From contig NC_016109.1 in NCBI RefSeq assembly GCF_000269985.1, forward strand, positions 5,022,001 through 5,086,000: a stretch of DNA of 64,000 nucleotides. The letters are read 5' to 3'. The notes below the pieces were generated by a model that was not told where the DNA came from, did not search any database, and saw only the letters and a list, made by a program, of their open reading frames with translations. Origin of the DNA: Kitasatospora setae KM-6054. GTDB taxonomy: Bacteria; Actinomycetota; Actinomycetes; Streptomycetales; Streptomycetaceae. Position 1 is the stretch's first letter; the number at the start of each line of letters is the position of its first letter. Positions 8,266 to 16,462 of the stretch are shown piece by piece. The translations under genes were made by a program, and so were the position numbers.

Positions 8266-9555
8266 ATGGCGAGCATCACAACGAACTCTGATAAACGTCC
8301 GGATTCGCCGAGCGTTCTCGCGAGTTTCCGAGCTACCCCGGTTCCGGTCAGATACCTGCTCGGGGGCATATTGGTCAACCAGGCCGGTGCCTTCGCGCAG
8401 AGCTTTCTGCTGCTCTATCTGACCGTGAACCGTTTCTCGGTCGGTCAAGCCGGCATCGCGCTCACCGTCTACAGCGCGGGAGCCGTGTTGGGCACCCTGA
8501 CCGGTGGGGAGGTGACGCACCGAGCGGGTCCGCGGAACACGATCATCGGTGCCATGACCGTCTCGGCGGTTCTGATCTCGACAGTCCCCTGGCTGGCCAC
8601 GCCGGCGCTCTACGGAGTGCTGCTGGTCGTCGTCGGACTGGCCGGTCTCGCCACCCAGGCCTATCGTCCGGCGTCGTCCGTGCTGCTGGCGGAGCTGATG
8701 CCGGCCGAGAACCGGGTGATGGCCTTCGCCATGCAGCGCACGGCGATCAGCGCCGGCTCGGCACTCGGCCCGCTGATCGCGGCCGCGCTGGTGCTGGTCG
8801 ACTGGGACCTGTTGTTCTGGGTGGACGGCCTGACGGCCCTGGCGTACGCCGGCCTGGCTCTGATCTTCTTCCCGGCCGGCACGTCGACCAGGGCCCAGGA
8901 GCGGACGAACGTCCCCACCCGGAGTGCCTATCTCGCTCTTCTGCGGGACGGCCGGTTCCTGCTCTTCCTGCTCTCGATGCTGCTCGGCGCCCTGATCTAC
9001 GGCCAGTACTACGTCGCCCTGCCGCTGCAGATCACCGCCGACGGATATCCCACCGCGGTGTACAGCGCCGTTCTGGTGGTCTCGTCGCTGACGCTCATCC
9101 TGTTCGAACTGAAGGTGACCTCGTACACCCAGAACCGTCCGGCCCACCGGGTCAGCGCGTTCGGTCAGGCGGTCTTCGGCATCGGGCTGATCGGGTACGC
9201 GCTGGCCGCACTGAACGTGACCGTTCTCTTCATCGCCACGCTCCTGGTCGCGTTCGGGGCGATGTTCAGCGGACCGATGATGTTCTCGTACCCGGCGACC
9301 TTCCCGGACACGGTGAAGGCCCGCTACATCGCCGCGCACCAGGCGTCGTTCGGGCTCGGACTGGCACTGGGCCCGGTCTTCGGCGTCGCGGTCTGGGAGG
9401 CGTTGCATCGCGGGGTGTGGTGGGTCTGCGGCCTGCTGGGCCTGGTCTCGGCGGTCCTCGCCCTGGTCTCGATGGCGCCGCGGGCAGACGCCGCGCCGCG
9501 AGAGGATCCCGAGCTGCGGGAAGACGCCGCCCCGCAGGAGGACGCCGTTCCCTGA
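8266..9555 (+). CDS. MFS transporter (drug/metabolite exporter type)
   Basis: A 429-aa major facilitator protein with about twelve hydrophobic segments, including the loop-2 style motif GGEVTHRAGPRNTIIG and the helix-5 region AMQRTAISAGSALGPLI. The C-terminal tail repeats R/Q-E-D-A/P acidic units (about 9486-9552). I prefer ATG 8266 with GGGA eight bases upstream; the frame is open from TTG 8206. The 78-bp spacing after the NB-ARC gene suggests one transcript. Substrate unknown. Confidence 0.85.
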   Translation: MASITTNSDKRPDSPSVLASFRATPVPVRYLLGGILVNQAGAFAQSFLLLYLTVNRFSVGQAGIALTVYSAGAVLGTLTGGEVTHRAGPRNTIIGAMTVSAVLISTVPWLATPALYGVLLVVVGLAGLATQAYRPASSVLLAELMPAENRVMAFAMQRTAISAGSALGPLIAAALVLVDWDLLFWVDGLTALAYAGLALIFFPAGTSTRAQERTNVPTRSAYLALLRDGRFLLFLLSMLLGALIYGQYYVALPLQITADGYPTAVYSAVLVVSSLTLILFELKVTSYTQNRPAHRVSAFGQAVFGIGLIGYALAALNVTVLFIATLLVAFGAMFSGPMMFSYPATFPDTVKARYIAAHQASFGLGLALGPVFGVAVWEALHRGVWWVCGLLGLVSAVLALVSMAPRADAAPREDPELREDAAPQEDAVP

Positions 9556-9669
9556 CGAGGCGGCGAGCGGCCGTACGGAACGAACCGGACGAGCGCGTCA
9601 GGTGGCCGGAGCCGGCCCACCTGGCGCGCTCGCGCGTGAATCGAGTATCACGAGCACGGCGGCGCGCCT

Positions 9670-9799
9670 CCTGTCCGGGGCACGAGTGCGACCGCAGGCC
9701 GCAGGCCCTCCACCCCCTCGGGGGCGGGGGCCTGCGGCGTCCCGGTAGGCATTCAGCACGCCTGCCAGGGTGGAACCGTTCGAGGGGGACGTCGGCGGC
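9670..9799. repeat. Attachment-like repeat, copy B
   Basis: Matches 5493-5623 from the tRNA T-arm end (CCTGTCCGGGGCACGAGTG) through the hairpin (9699-9737) to GTTCGAGGGGGACGTCGGCGGC. Differences are scattered substitutions and one-base gaps. It divides the island into a 4.2-kb and a 1.4-kb segment. Confidence 0.75.
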
Positions 9800-9840
9800 A
9801 GGGAGCGGTGGGCCATGCGGACGTTCTCCGGAGCAGCGCC

Positions 9841-9875
9841 CCCGCGCCGGTGATCGGCGTCATCACCGGCGCGGG
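9841..9875. terminator. Perfect 14-bp hairpin
   Basis: Arms 9841-9854 (CCCGCGCCGGTGAT) and 9862-9875 pair perfectly around a 7-nt loop. It lies 22 bp past the stop of the HNH gene on the minus strand and probably ends its transcript. Confidence 0.7.
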
Positions 9876-9897
9876 CAGCCGGACGGCCAGAGGCGGC

Positions 9898-10437
9898 CTA
9901 CGCTCCCGGACGGGCCCTCAGGCCAGAGCCGTGGAAGGTGTTCTGCAGGGCCTTCGACTCCGCCCATGCGCGCGCGAAGTGACGCCCCACTTCGGTCAGG
10001 TGCCAAAGGTCCCGGCCCTGCGCGCTTTCTCGGGCTGCGTCCGGACCGGACTCCACCCTCTCGATGTAGCCGTCGGCCACAAGGTTGCGGAGGCACGTCC
10101 GGGTCGCGGCAGGATGCGCGAAGTAGGTGCCGTGGTTCTGCGCGAAAAGGGAGAGGAAGGTCGTTTCGGTTCCGGTGTACCGATCCGACTCCCATGCCAG
10201 TCGAGCCTTGATCACGCGAAGGTCCTGAGAGGTGATCTGTCCGAGAGTGTGCATCCGATGGTGGGCGGAGCACGCACTCAGGAGGTTCCCGAAGACATCG
10301 GGTCCGCCCTTGGCGTGGTCGATGATGTGGCAGCGATCTTGGACGGGGAACTGACAACCCTGAAACGGGCACGTGAAGCCCACTTCAAGGGCAAGGTCGC
10401 GCTTGAGGCTTTCGGGAAGCTCTGGACGGTCACTCAT
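9898..10437 (-). CDS. HNH-like nuclease with C-terminal winged-helix region
   Basis: A 179-aa protein. Residues ~23-63 contain the Cys pair FTCPFQGCQF, the histidine strand DRCHIIDHAKGG and GNLLSACSAHHRMH, which together form an HNH/zinc-finger (beta-beta-alpha-metal) nuclease fold; the spacing is typical. The C-terminal half (GTYFAHPAATRTCLRNLVADGYIERVESG...HLTEVGRHFARAW) reads like a winged helix. Such genes often sit beside phage terminase genes, and here a terminase remnant lies just upstream on the same strand. It could equally be a stand-alone restriction or homing-type nuclease. Confidence 0.7.
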   Translation of the reverse strand: MSDRPELPESLKRDLALEVGFTCPFQGCQFPVQDRCHIIDHAKGGPDVFGNLLSACSAHHRMHTLGQITSQDLRVIKARLAWESDRYTGTETTFLSLFAQNHGTYFAHPAATRTCLRNLVADGYIERVESGPDAARESAQGRDLWHLTEVGRHFARAWAESKALQNTFHGSGLRARPGA

Positions 10438-10459
10438 ATCCCCATATTGCCAGTCATGT

Positions 10460-10855
10460 TCATGATCCTTCCCGGCTCGATGCGCTGCACCTCCACGGCT
10501 GCTCTTCCAACTCGGCGTACAGCCGGGCCGGGCCGACGTGGTGCACGCGGGCCCGCGTGCCCCTGGTGGCGTGGACGATGGGTCGGTTCACCGTCGTGTC
10601 GACCTCCATCAGCAGCGCCGGTAGGTAGTCGCCGCCGTGGTTGGTCCCGATGACGACGCAGTCCGCCTTGTGCTGGTGGTAGAGCTCGGCGGCGCGGCGC
10701 ATCGCGGCGGTCGGGGTGGAGCGGTCCTGCTCGGCGTGGAGGACGTACCCGCGGGGCCGGTTGTCGCCGAACGCGGTGGTGAGCGGCCAGCCCCGGCGTA
10801 CTCCTCCTCCAGGAGGGCTGGGTGCCGAATGGCAGGTTGGCCTTGCCACGCTCAT
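10460..10855 (-). pseudogene. Phage terminase large-subunit C-terminal remnant
   Basis: The translated fragment GYVLHAEQDRSTPTAAMRRA...ADCVVIGTNHGGDYLPALLMEVD...IVHATRGTRARVHHVG resembles the nuclease domain of phage large terminases, where a variable strand of the type EVNxGGD precedes V-R-A-S-R-G-K-R-A-R. The stretch usually reading AEPVAALYEQG before RVHHVG is deleted, and both ends are replaced by unrelated sequence. The ATPase half is absent. It is a decayed prophage piece in the right-hand segment of the island. Confidence 0.65.
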
Positions 10856-11028
10856 GTGCCTCAGGTGGAGAGCTGCTCGCGGTGATTCGGCGCTGTCGTG
10901 GTGCGCGTTCAGTGCACACGGGAGTGAGAAGCCTTGCGGGTCAGCGTGGAGCGATGACGGGAGTCTTTGCGGCTCAAGGTAGGTGAGGTGCGGATTTCCG
11001 CAGGCCAGGGCCCTGCCCTGGGGGATCT
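10856..11028. other. Decayed island end
   Basis: No gene recognised between the terminase remnant and the third attachment-like copy. Confidence 0.4.
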
Positions 11029-11080
11029 TCTCAAGCCGGTGCTGCGGGTTCGATTCCTGTCCGGGGCACGAGTGCGACCG
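11029..11080. repeat. Attachment-like repeat, copy C (tRNA-Arg 3' half)
   Basis: TCTCAAGCCGGTGCTGCGGG and then TTCGATTCCTGTCCGGGGCA followed by CGAGTGCGACCG match the anticodon-stem 3' half, T arm, acceptor end and flank of tRNA-Arg at 5463-5517, with a few changes. Only half of the tRNA is here, as expected for the distal attachment site of an element integrated in the tRNA gene. Confidence 0.78.
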
Positions 11081-11090
11081 TGTCGTACGG

Positions 11091-11115
11091 GCCCCCGCCC
11101 CGTCAGGGCGGGGGC
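11091..11115. terminator. Hairpin after attachment-like copy C
   Basis: Arms GCCCCCGCCC (11091-11100) and GGGCGGGGGC (11106-11115) around CGTCA. It takes the same position after copy C as the tRNA terminator does after copy A, but has a different sequence, and may be the original host terminator. Confidence 0.65.
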
Positions 11116-11148
11116 GCCAGTGGGGGTGCGCCGGGTGGGTGAAAGGGG

Positions 11149-12282
11149 GTGGCTGGGGGTGTAGGGCCGTCTGGGGGTGGGGGTGAGGGGGGAGGATTCG
11201 GCGCAGAGCGGGTGGCGGTGGTGGTGGCGGCGGAAGGGTGGACCTCGGTGGATTTCGGGCGGGAACCTGTCGCGGAGGGGTCGGGTTGGCGGTCGGCGTC
11301 GCGTTGGGGGGCGGCGGTGCTGGTGGCGGCCGCGGTGGTGGCGTTGGTGGTCGCGCTGTGCGTGCTGTTGCGGGCGGCGGTGGTGCCGCTGTTGATCGCG
11401 GTGCTGATCACCGCGCTGGTGGAGCCGGTCAGTCGGCGGTTGGTGGTGCGGGGGTTGCCGCGGGCGCCGGCCGCGGCGGCGGGCTGTCTGCTGTTGGTGG
11501 TCGTGGTGGGTGGGGCGTTGTGGGTGGTGGTGCGGCTGATCTCGGACGCGGCGGCCGGCCTGGCCGCCTCGTTGCGGGCGGCGGCGGAGCGGGCGTCCGG
11601 GACGGATCCGTTCGCGCAGGCGGTGCGCGGTGCGGCGAGCGGGCTGGAGCAGTTGGGGCGGAGTCTGGGCGCGGGCGTGGTCTCCGGGGCGTTGGGCGGG
11701 GTGGGGTTGGCCGCGCAGGTGCTGGCCTGCGGGGTGTTGACGCTGGCGTTGGCGTTCTTCCTGTTGCGTGACCGGCCGCAGTTGGTGGCGGCGCTGCGCC
11801 GGATCGCGCCGGCCGGGCAGGAGGAGAAGGTGCTGGGGGTGGCGCGGACCGGCTACGGCGCGATGTCCGGTTTCATGCGCGGGACGACGATCATCGCGGG
11901 CATCGACGCCGGTTTCATCGCACTGGGCCTGACCCTGCTGGGCGTGCCGCACGCGCTGGGCCTGGGCGCGCTGGTGTTCGTCGGCGCCTACGTGCCGTAC
12001 GCGGGGGCGTTCCTGTCCGGTCTGACGGCGGTGGTGGTGGCGTTCGCGGACGGCGGCCTGGGGGAGGCGCTCTGGGCGTTCGGCATCGTGCTGGGCGTGC
12101 AGGCGCTGGAGGGGGCGATCCTGCAGCCGGCCGTGCAGAGCCGGACGGTGATGCTGCACCCGGCGGTCGTCCTGCTGACGATCGCGGCGGGCGCCTCGCT
12201 GGGCGGCCTGCTCGGCACCCTGCTGGCGGTGCCGCTCACCGCCGCCGCGGTCGGGGTGGTGAAGCTGGTGCGGGAGTGGTGA
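11149..12282 (+). CDS. AI-2E family transporter (PerM/TqsA-like permease)
   Basis: A polytopic membrane protein of about 355-377 aa. Two N-terminal helices (AAVLVAAAVVALVVALCVLL, VPLLIAVLITALVEPVSRRL) are followed by a long cytoplasmic/periplasmic segment (~110-195) and then by helices containing the conserved family end (ALGLGALVFVGAYVPYAGAFLSGL...LQPAVQSRTVMLHPAVVLL). The family includes AI-2 exporters and Na+/H+ antiporters, so the substrate is open. The start is uncertain: GTG 11149 abuts a GAAAGGGG site, while GTG 11212 begins nearer the conserved part. First intact gene right of the island. Confidence 0.82.
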   Translation: MAGGVGPSGGGGEGGGFGAERVAVVVAAEGWTSVDFGREPVAEGSGWRSASRWGAAVLVAAAVVALVVALCVLLRAAVVPLLIAVLITALVEPVSRRLVVRGLPRAPAAAAGCLLLVVVVGGALWVVVRLISDAAAGLAASLRAAAERASGTDPFAQAVRGAASGLEQLGRSLGAGVVSGALGGVGLAAQVLACGVLTLALAFFLLRDRPQLVAALRRIAPAGQEEKVLGVARTGYGAMSGFMRGTTIIAGIDAGFIALGLTLLGVPHALGLGALVFVGAYVPYAGAFLSGLTAVVVAFADGGLGEALWAFGIVLGVQALEGAILQPAVQSRTVMLHPAVVLLTIAAGASLGGLLGTLLAVPLTAAAVGVVKLVREW

Positions 12283-12480
12283 CGCCCGAGCGGTACGCAG
12301 TGCTTTCGATGATTCGTCAATTGCTGCTTTGAGCTTTGGTTTTGACGCCTCGACGATCACATTCGACCGGTTCCTCCGGGGCGTGGGAAGTGTGTTACGT
12401 TCCGTGCCCGGACCACAAAAAGTTGACCCCGGCGGTGCTACCAACACCCCGGGGCCCGGCACCAGGAGTGAACGCTCCCC
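12283..12480. promoter_or_regulatory. Upstream region of the winged-helix gene
   Basis: Local drop in GC (12300-12370) after the transporter stop, including the -35-like TTGACG at 12341, suits a promoter, but no convincing pair of boxes was found. AGGAG at 12464-12468 precedes ATG 12481. Confidence 0.35.
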
Positions 12481-13608
12481 ATGCTCTTGCATCGTAGCGC
12501 GCCCACGCGCGCCTTCGACCCCTTCCCGCACCTGCGACCCGAGCGCTCCGGCCTCTCCAAGGGCGCGTACGGCCTCGCGGTCCAGCTCCTCACCAGCCCC
12601 GACGGCTGCGACAAGGACGGCCGCCAACTCGCCGCCGAAGGGCCGGACGGGCGGGCCGGAATCGCCCGGATGCTCCGCGAGTTGCGGGCCGGCGGCTTCT
12701 ACTGGGTCATCGCGTTCCGGCTCTCCAGCGGACGGCTCGTCAGCCAGTCCCACCTCTTCGACACCCCGCAGCCCGCCGCCCCGGAGCCGGTCCGGTTCGA
12801 CGCTCCGCCGCAGGTCGCACCGGATCCCGCCTTTCCGGGTCCCGGTGCACCGGGACCCGGGCGACCTGACGGCCTAAGGGAAAAGACCCGGGAGGGAAAA
12901 CCCTCCCTCCCGGACCCCGAACCGGTCGGTGAGCCGACCGTCGAAGCAGGGGCGGAAGCGGGGGTGGGGGCGGGGACGGAGTGTGAGGCGGCGGACGAGG
13001 CGGTGCGGGGTGCGGCCGCTCTGCTGCTCCGGGTCGTCCGTCCGGAGCCCCGGCTGCGGATCGGCGAGGCGGAGGCGTTGGAGCTGGCCCCGCTGGTCGT
13101 CGAGTGGCAGCGGCGCGGCAGCACGGCGGACGACCTGGCCCGGGCCCTGCTGCCCGGCCTGCCGGTGCCGATCCACTCGGCGGTGGCCGTGCTGCGCTCC
13201 CGACTGCAACGCAAGCTGCCGCCCGAGCCCGGCACGCTTCCCGGTCCCGCCTCCGGTCCTGCGCTCTCCGCGCCGCGTACCGGCCCCGCCGAATGCGTCG
13301 AGTGCCGCGACCCGATCCCGCGACCCGGCACCTGCGGGCCCTGCCTGGGCCGGGCCCGCCGGGCACCCGCGATCGCCGGAGGCTGGCCGGCTGCGAGGGT
13401 CGGCGCCCAGCAGGCCCGGAGCGCCCTCCGTTCGGCCCGGACGGCGCTGCCGCCCGAACCGAGGCCCAGGGCCAGGCTCGGGCTTGAGCCGGGGCTGAGG
13501 CCCGGGCCGGCGGTGTCCCGGGGCCGGAGCGGGCTGCCTCGGGAGCTGGCGCGCCTCGATGCCTGCCTGCTGCCGCCGGCGGTCGGGCCCGCGCCGTGGG
13601 ACCGGTAG
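12481..13608 (+). CDS. Winged-helix protein with C-terminal zinc-ribbon-like motif, function unknown
   Basis: A 375-aa protein. Residues ~20-100 look like a replication-protein or MarR-type winged helix (ERSGLSKGAYGLAVQLLTSPDGC...RMLRELRAGGFYWVIAFRLSSGRLVSQSHLFDTP). A long Pro-rich linker follows, then a helical region (~175-245) and two Cys pairs, CVEC and CGPC (~280-297), which could bind zinc. Related small helix-turn-helix proteins are common in streptomycetes without assigned function. It stands alone between the transporter and the HPP gene. Confidence 0.6.
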   Translation: MLLHRSAPTRAFDPFPHLRPERSGLSKGAYGLAVQLLTSPDGCDKDGRQLAAEGPDGRAGIARMLRELRAGGFYWVIAFRLSSGRLVSQSHLFDTPQPAAPEPVRFDAPPQVAPDPAFPGPGAPGPGRPDGLREKTREGKPSLPDPEPVGEPTVEAGAEAGVGAGTECEAADEAVRGAAALLLRVVRPEPRLRIGEAEALELAPLVVEWQRRGSTADDLARALLPGLPVPIHSAVAVLRSRLQRKLPPEPGTLPGPASGPALSAPRTGPAECVECRDPIPRPGTCGPCLGRARRAPAIAGGWPAARVGAQQARSALRSARTALPPEPRPRARLGLEPGLRPGPAVSRGRSGLPRELARLDACLLPPAVGPAPWDR

Positions 13609-14325
13609 GCGGGCCGCCGACTTCACCCTCGCGGCCCTCGGCGTGGCCGGTGCGGTGGTCAAGGCTCCCTCCCCCCGGCGCGTGCGACCGGTGCCCGGGC
13701 AGCCCTGCCGGTGGAGCGGCAGCCCACGGCCGGGCGGATCGCGGAGCACGCCGCCGAAGCGGGTGCTCCCGCGGAACCGGAACGGGGCCGGGCCCCGGTC
13801 TGCGGCAGGGCTGCACGGCGCTGCCGGGGCCGGTCCCCGCGGCGGGATCGCGTTGCGGTGAAGCGCGTGGTGGCCCTGGACTCCGGTGCGCCGGCGGTGC
13901 CCGTCGGCAGGGCGGGCGGTTCCGGGGTGGGATGTGCAACGGCCTGGCCTCGGGGCGGGCCAGACGGACATGACCCCGCGGGCGAAAGAGCCACGCCGGT
14001 ATGGCGGCCGGCGGCCGGCACCGGGCGTCGTGGTGGCGGCGGGGGCGGTGCGGTGGGCGCGGTCGGCCCCCGCGTCCCGCCAGCGCGCACCTGTGGTCCG
14101 GGGCGCTGCCGACGGGTGCGCGGACGCCTCCCTGTCGGACGCCGACGCCTCGGCCGCCGACGCCTCGGACGCCGACGGGCAGCCCGGAGCCGCCGAGGAG
14201 CGGTGTCGCCGGGCCATCGGGGTCAGGTGAGCGATTCTTGCCACTGAGGCAAAGGAATTCTTGAAGTGTCAACAGTCTGTTTAGGATCCTGAGATCTGTA
14301 CATCACCTGATCAGGGAGCCTGGGC
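13609..14325. other. 717-bp stretch without a recognised gene
   Basis: Open frames exist on both strands, but none resembles a known protein, has a good ribosome-binding site, or shows a regular composition; they look like chance frames in GC-rich DNA. A short GACGCC-rich run lies at 14138-14176. The last ~80 bp drop in GC and contain a 6-bp palindrome-rich stretch (TGATCA, AGATCT, GGATCC), probably the promoter area of the HPP gene. Confidence 0.5.
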
Positions 14326-14817
14326 ATGTCCGTCACCTCGAACGCGGCCACCTGGGGAACACGCGCGTGGCAGGCGATGCGGGCCGGAAGCTTTGCCATG
14401 GGGGCACTGCTGGTGCTGGTGGGATTCGGGGTGGCGCTGCACCAGCCGGTGCTGATTCCGCCGCTGGCGGCGAGTGCGGCGCTGGTGCACGGGGCGCCCG
14501 GGCTGCCGATCTCGCAGCCCCGGAACCTGGTCGGGGGGCAGTTGCTGTCGGCGGTGGTGGGGTTCGGGGTGTTGGCGGTGGCGGGGTCGGGGCCGTGGGC
14601 GGCGGCGGTCGCGGGCGGATTGGCGCTGGTGGCGATGCTGCTCGCGCACGTGCCGCACTCGCCGGCGGCGGCGACCGCGGTGATCGTGGTGCTGCAGGCG
14701 CCGCGCCCGCTGGTGTTCCTGCCGCTGTTGGCGCTGGCGACCGCCGTGCTGGTGCTGTTCGGGCTGCTGCCGCACCGGGTCGGCGGGCATCCGGTGCGCT
14801 ACCCCGTCGCTTGGTGA
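14326..14817 (+). CDS. HPP family integral membrane protein
   Basis: A 163-aa protein with four or five hydrophobic helices. The segment VLIPPLAASAALVHGAPGLPISQPRNLVGGQLLSAVVGFGV is the HPP family signature (here IPP) with the following S-Q-P-R-N-x-x-x-G-x-x-x. Family members have been linked to nitrite transport in cyanobacteria and plastids, but the function in actinomycetes is unknown. It is preceded by AGGGAG at 14311-14316 and followed at once by the 14-bp repeat array. Confidence 0.8.
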   Translation: MSVTSNAATWGTRAWQAMRAGSFAMGALLVLVGFGVALHQPVLIPPLAASAALVHGAPGLPISQPRNLVGGQLLSAVVGFGVLAVAGSGPWAAAVAGGLALVAMLLAHVPHSPAAATAVIVVLQAPRPLVFLPLLALATAVLVLFGLLPHRVGGHPVRYPVAW

Positions 14818-14968
14818 CACGGCATCGATCACACGGCATTGGTGTCGTGACACGGATGTCGCGTCATCAATGTCGGGTCACGGATGTCGCGACACCAATG
14901 TTGCGTCACCGGTGTCAGGGCATCGGTGACAGCGCATCCGTGCCGTGACATCGATGACGCAACATCAG
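14815..14968. repeat. Eleven tandem 14-bp repeats built on TGTCGCGACA
   Basis: Units begin at 14815, 14829, 14843, 14857, 14871, 14885, 14899, 14913, 14927, 14941 and 14955, each exactly 14 bp with no gap. The consensus is TGTCGCGWCAYCGG; the unit at 14885 (TGTCGCGACA) is a perfect palindrome. Substitutions keep the TG start and the CA at positions 9-10 in most units. The first unit overlaps the HPP stop codon, and the array fills the space between convergent genes. Fourteen is not a multiple of three, so it is not a protein repeat. Confidence 0.9.
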
Positions 14969-14988
14969 CCGCCGGGTGCGCCAAGGCG

Positions 14989-15474
14989 TCAACAGCGTTC
15001 GGCGGACGGGGGAGTGGCCGGGAGCAGCGGCTGCCGGGCGTCGACCCGGGTGGGGCCGGGGCCGGTGCCGGCCTCGGCCTCGGCGAGGAGTTCGGCCCAG
15101 ACGACCTTGCCGTGCGGCCGGGTGCGGTAGTAGCCCCAGCGGGTGGAGAGCGCGTCGACCAGGTGCAGGCCGCGGCCGCCGGTCGCGTCGGGGCCGGCCG
15201 GGCGGGGGCGGGGCGGGCGGGGGTCCGGGTCGCCGACCTGGACCAGCAGGGCGCCGTCGCGCAGGGCCAGCGAGAGGGTGAAGCCGTTGCGGTCGGAGCG
15301 GGCCCGGACCGCGTTGGTGGCCAGCTCGGAGACCACCAGCCGGGCGGCGTCGGAGAGTTCGACCCGGGCGCGCCAGCACTCCAGCACCTGTGCGGTGTGG
15401 CGGCGGGCCCCGGCGACCGATTCGGGGGTGCTGTCGAGCGTCAACAGGCTGAGCTGCGGCCGGTTTCGGGACAT
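14989..15474 (-). CDS. RsbW-like ATP-binding protein (HATPase_c, anti-sigma/serine-kinase type)
   Basis: A 161-aa GHKL-fold protein. The N box is visible as LVVSELATNAVRA, the G1 box as LVQVGDPDPR and the G2 box as ATGGRGLHLVDALSTRWGY, followed by KVVWAELL. Single-domain proteins of this kind are very numerous in streptomycetes and are thought to act as anti-sigma or anti-anti-sigma kinases; no partner gene is next to it. ATG 15474 has GGGAGG eight bases upstream. The 3' end faces the 14-bp repeat array. Confidence 0.85.
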   Translation of the reverse strand: MSRNRPQLSLLTLDSTPESVAGARRHTAQVLECWRARVELSDAARLVVSELATNAVRARSDRNGFTLSLALRDGALLVQVGDPDPRPPRPRPAGPDATGGRGLHLVDALSTRWGYYRTRPHGKVVWAELLAEAEAGTGPGPTRVDARQPLLPATPPSAERC

Positions 15475-15652
15475 CGCGGGCCTCCCGGTGGTGGTGCGCG
15501 CGGGCACCCGACGACGACAGGAGACGACCCGCACCACCCAGGATCCGGCCGGACGCCGACGGCCCGCCACGGCCGGAAGTCCCCGGGGCTCCGGGCACTT
15601 CGGACGGGCGGACCGGTCGAAGGGGGTGAACGGGCGTTCACCTGACGGGCGG

Positions 15653-16462
15653 TCAGCCGCGGCGCGGCTCCCAGCGCAGCAGGCGGCGGGAGAGCACCGC
15701 GACGGCGGCCAGCCAGGCCGCCACCAGCAGCAGCGACGGCCCGGCCGCGGCCCAGCCGTGCAGCAGGTCGAGCTCGGGCAGCGGCCCGCCCGTCCAGGTC
15801 TCGGCGCCGAACTCGCGGCCGAACCAAGCGGTCCGCAGCCCCCGGACCACCGGGGAGAGCGGTAGCGCCCCGGCCGGCTGCCGCAGCCAGTCGGGCAGCC
15901 CCGCGACCGGGGTGAACACGCCCGCGCCGAACATGCACAGCACCAGCACCGGCGTCGCCACCAGCGGCGCCGACTCGGTCGACGGCGTCACCCCGGACAG
16001 CGCCACCGCCAGCACCGAGAACAGCAGGTAGCCGCCGGCCAGCACGAGCAGCAGCAGCAGCGGGTCGGCCGGCAGCGGCGCCCCGAACCAGCCCACCGCG
16101 ACACCGCCCAGCACCAGCGCCTGGATCAGCACCACCACCCCGCCCGCGCCCAGCTGCCCGGCGAAGATCGCGCTCGGCGGGCACTCGGTGCCGCGCAGCC
16201 GCTTGAGCACCAGCTCCTCGCGGCGTGACACCACGCTGCCCAGCAGGTTCACGAACGAGGTCACCAGGGCCAGCCCGAGCAGCCCGACCGCGACGTACCC
16301 GGCGGCGTTCACCCCGCCGATCTCCTTGTCGCGCAGCGGCGCGGCGATCACCAGGTTGAGCAGCACCGGCAGCAGGAACCCGATGAAGGTGGAGCGCCGG
16401 TTGCGCCAGAACACCTTCCAGGAGAGGGCGAACTGCCCCTTGGCGTAAGCGGACCAGGTCAT
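15653..16462 (-). CDS. ABC-2 type transporter permease
   Basis: A 269-aa membrane protein with six hydrophobic segments in ABC-2 arrangement (FALSWKVFWRNRRSTFIGFLLPVLLNLV at the N terminus; LFSVLAVALSGV and PVLVLCMFGAGVFTPVAGLP in the middle, before LPLSPVVRGLRTAWFG). It pairs with the ATPase encoded upstream; the two overlap by four bases (ATGA). Lying divergent from the RiPP precursor, this exporter is a plausible self-protection pump or second exporter, though this is inferred from position only. Confidence 0.88.
   Translation of the reverse strand: MTWSAYAKGQFALSWKVFWRNRRSTFIGFLLPVLLNLVIAAPLRDKEIGGVNAAGYVAVGLLGLALVTSFVNLLGSVVSRREELVLKRLRGTECPPSAIFAGQLGAGGVVVLIQALVLGGVAVGWFGAPLPADPLLLLLVLAGGYLLFSVLAVALSGVTPSTESAPLVATPVLVLCMFGAGVFTPVAGLPDWLRQPAGALPLSPVVRGLRTAWFGREFGAETWTGGPLPELDLLHGWAAAGPSLLLVAAWLAAVAVLSRRLLRWEPRRG

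Noticed and set aside
13596..14264. Overlapping open frames on both strands after the winged-helix gene
   Set aside because: No recognisable domain or ribosome-binding site; amino-acid content is that of random GC-rich frames.
14815..14968. CRISPR array at the 14-bp repeats
   Set aside because: Units are contiguous with no spacers and far shorter than CRISPR repeats; no cas genes are present.
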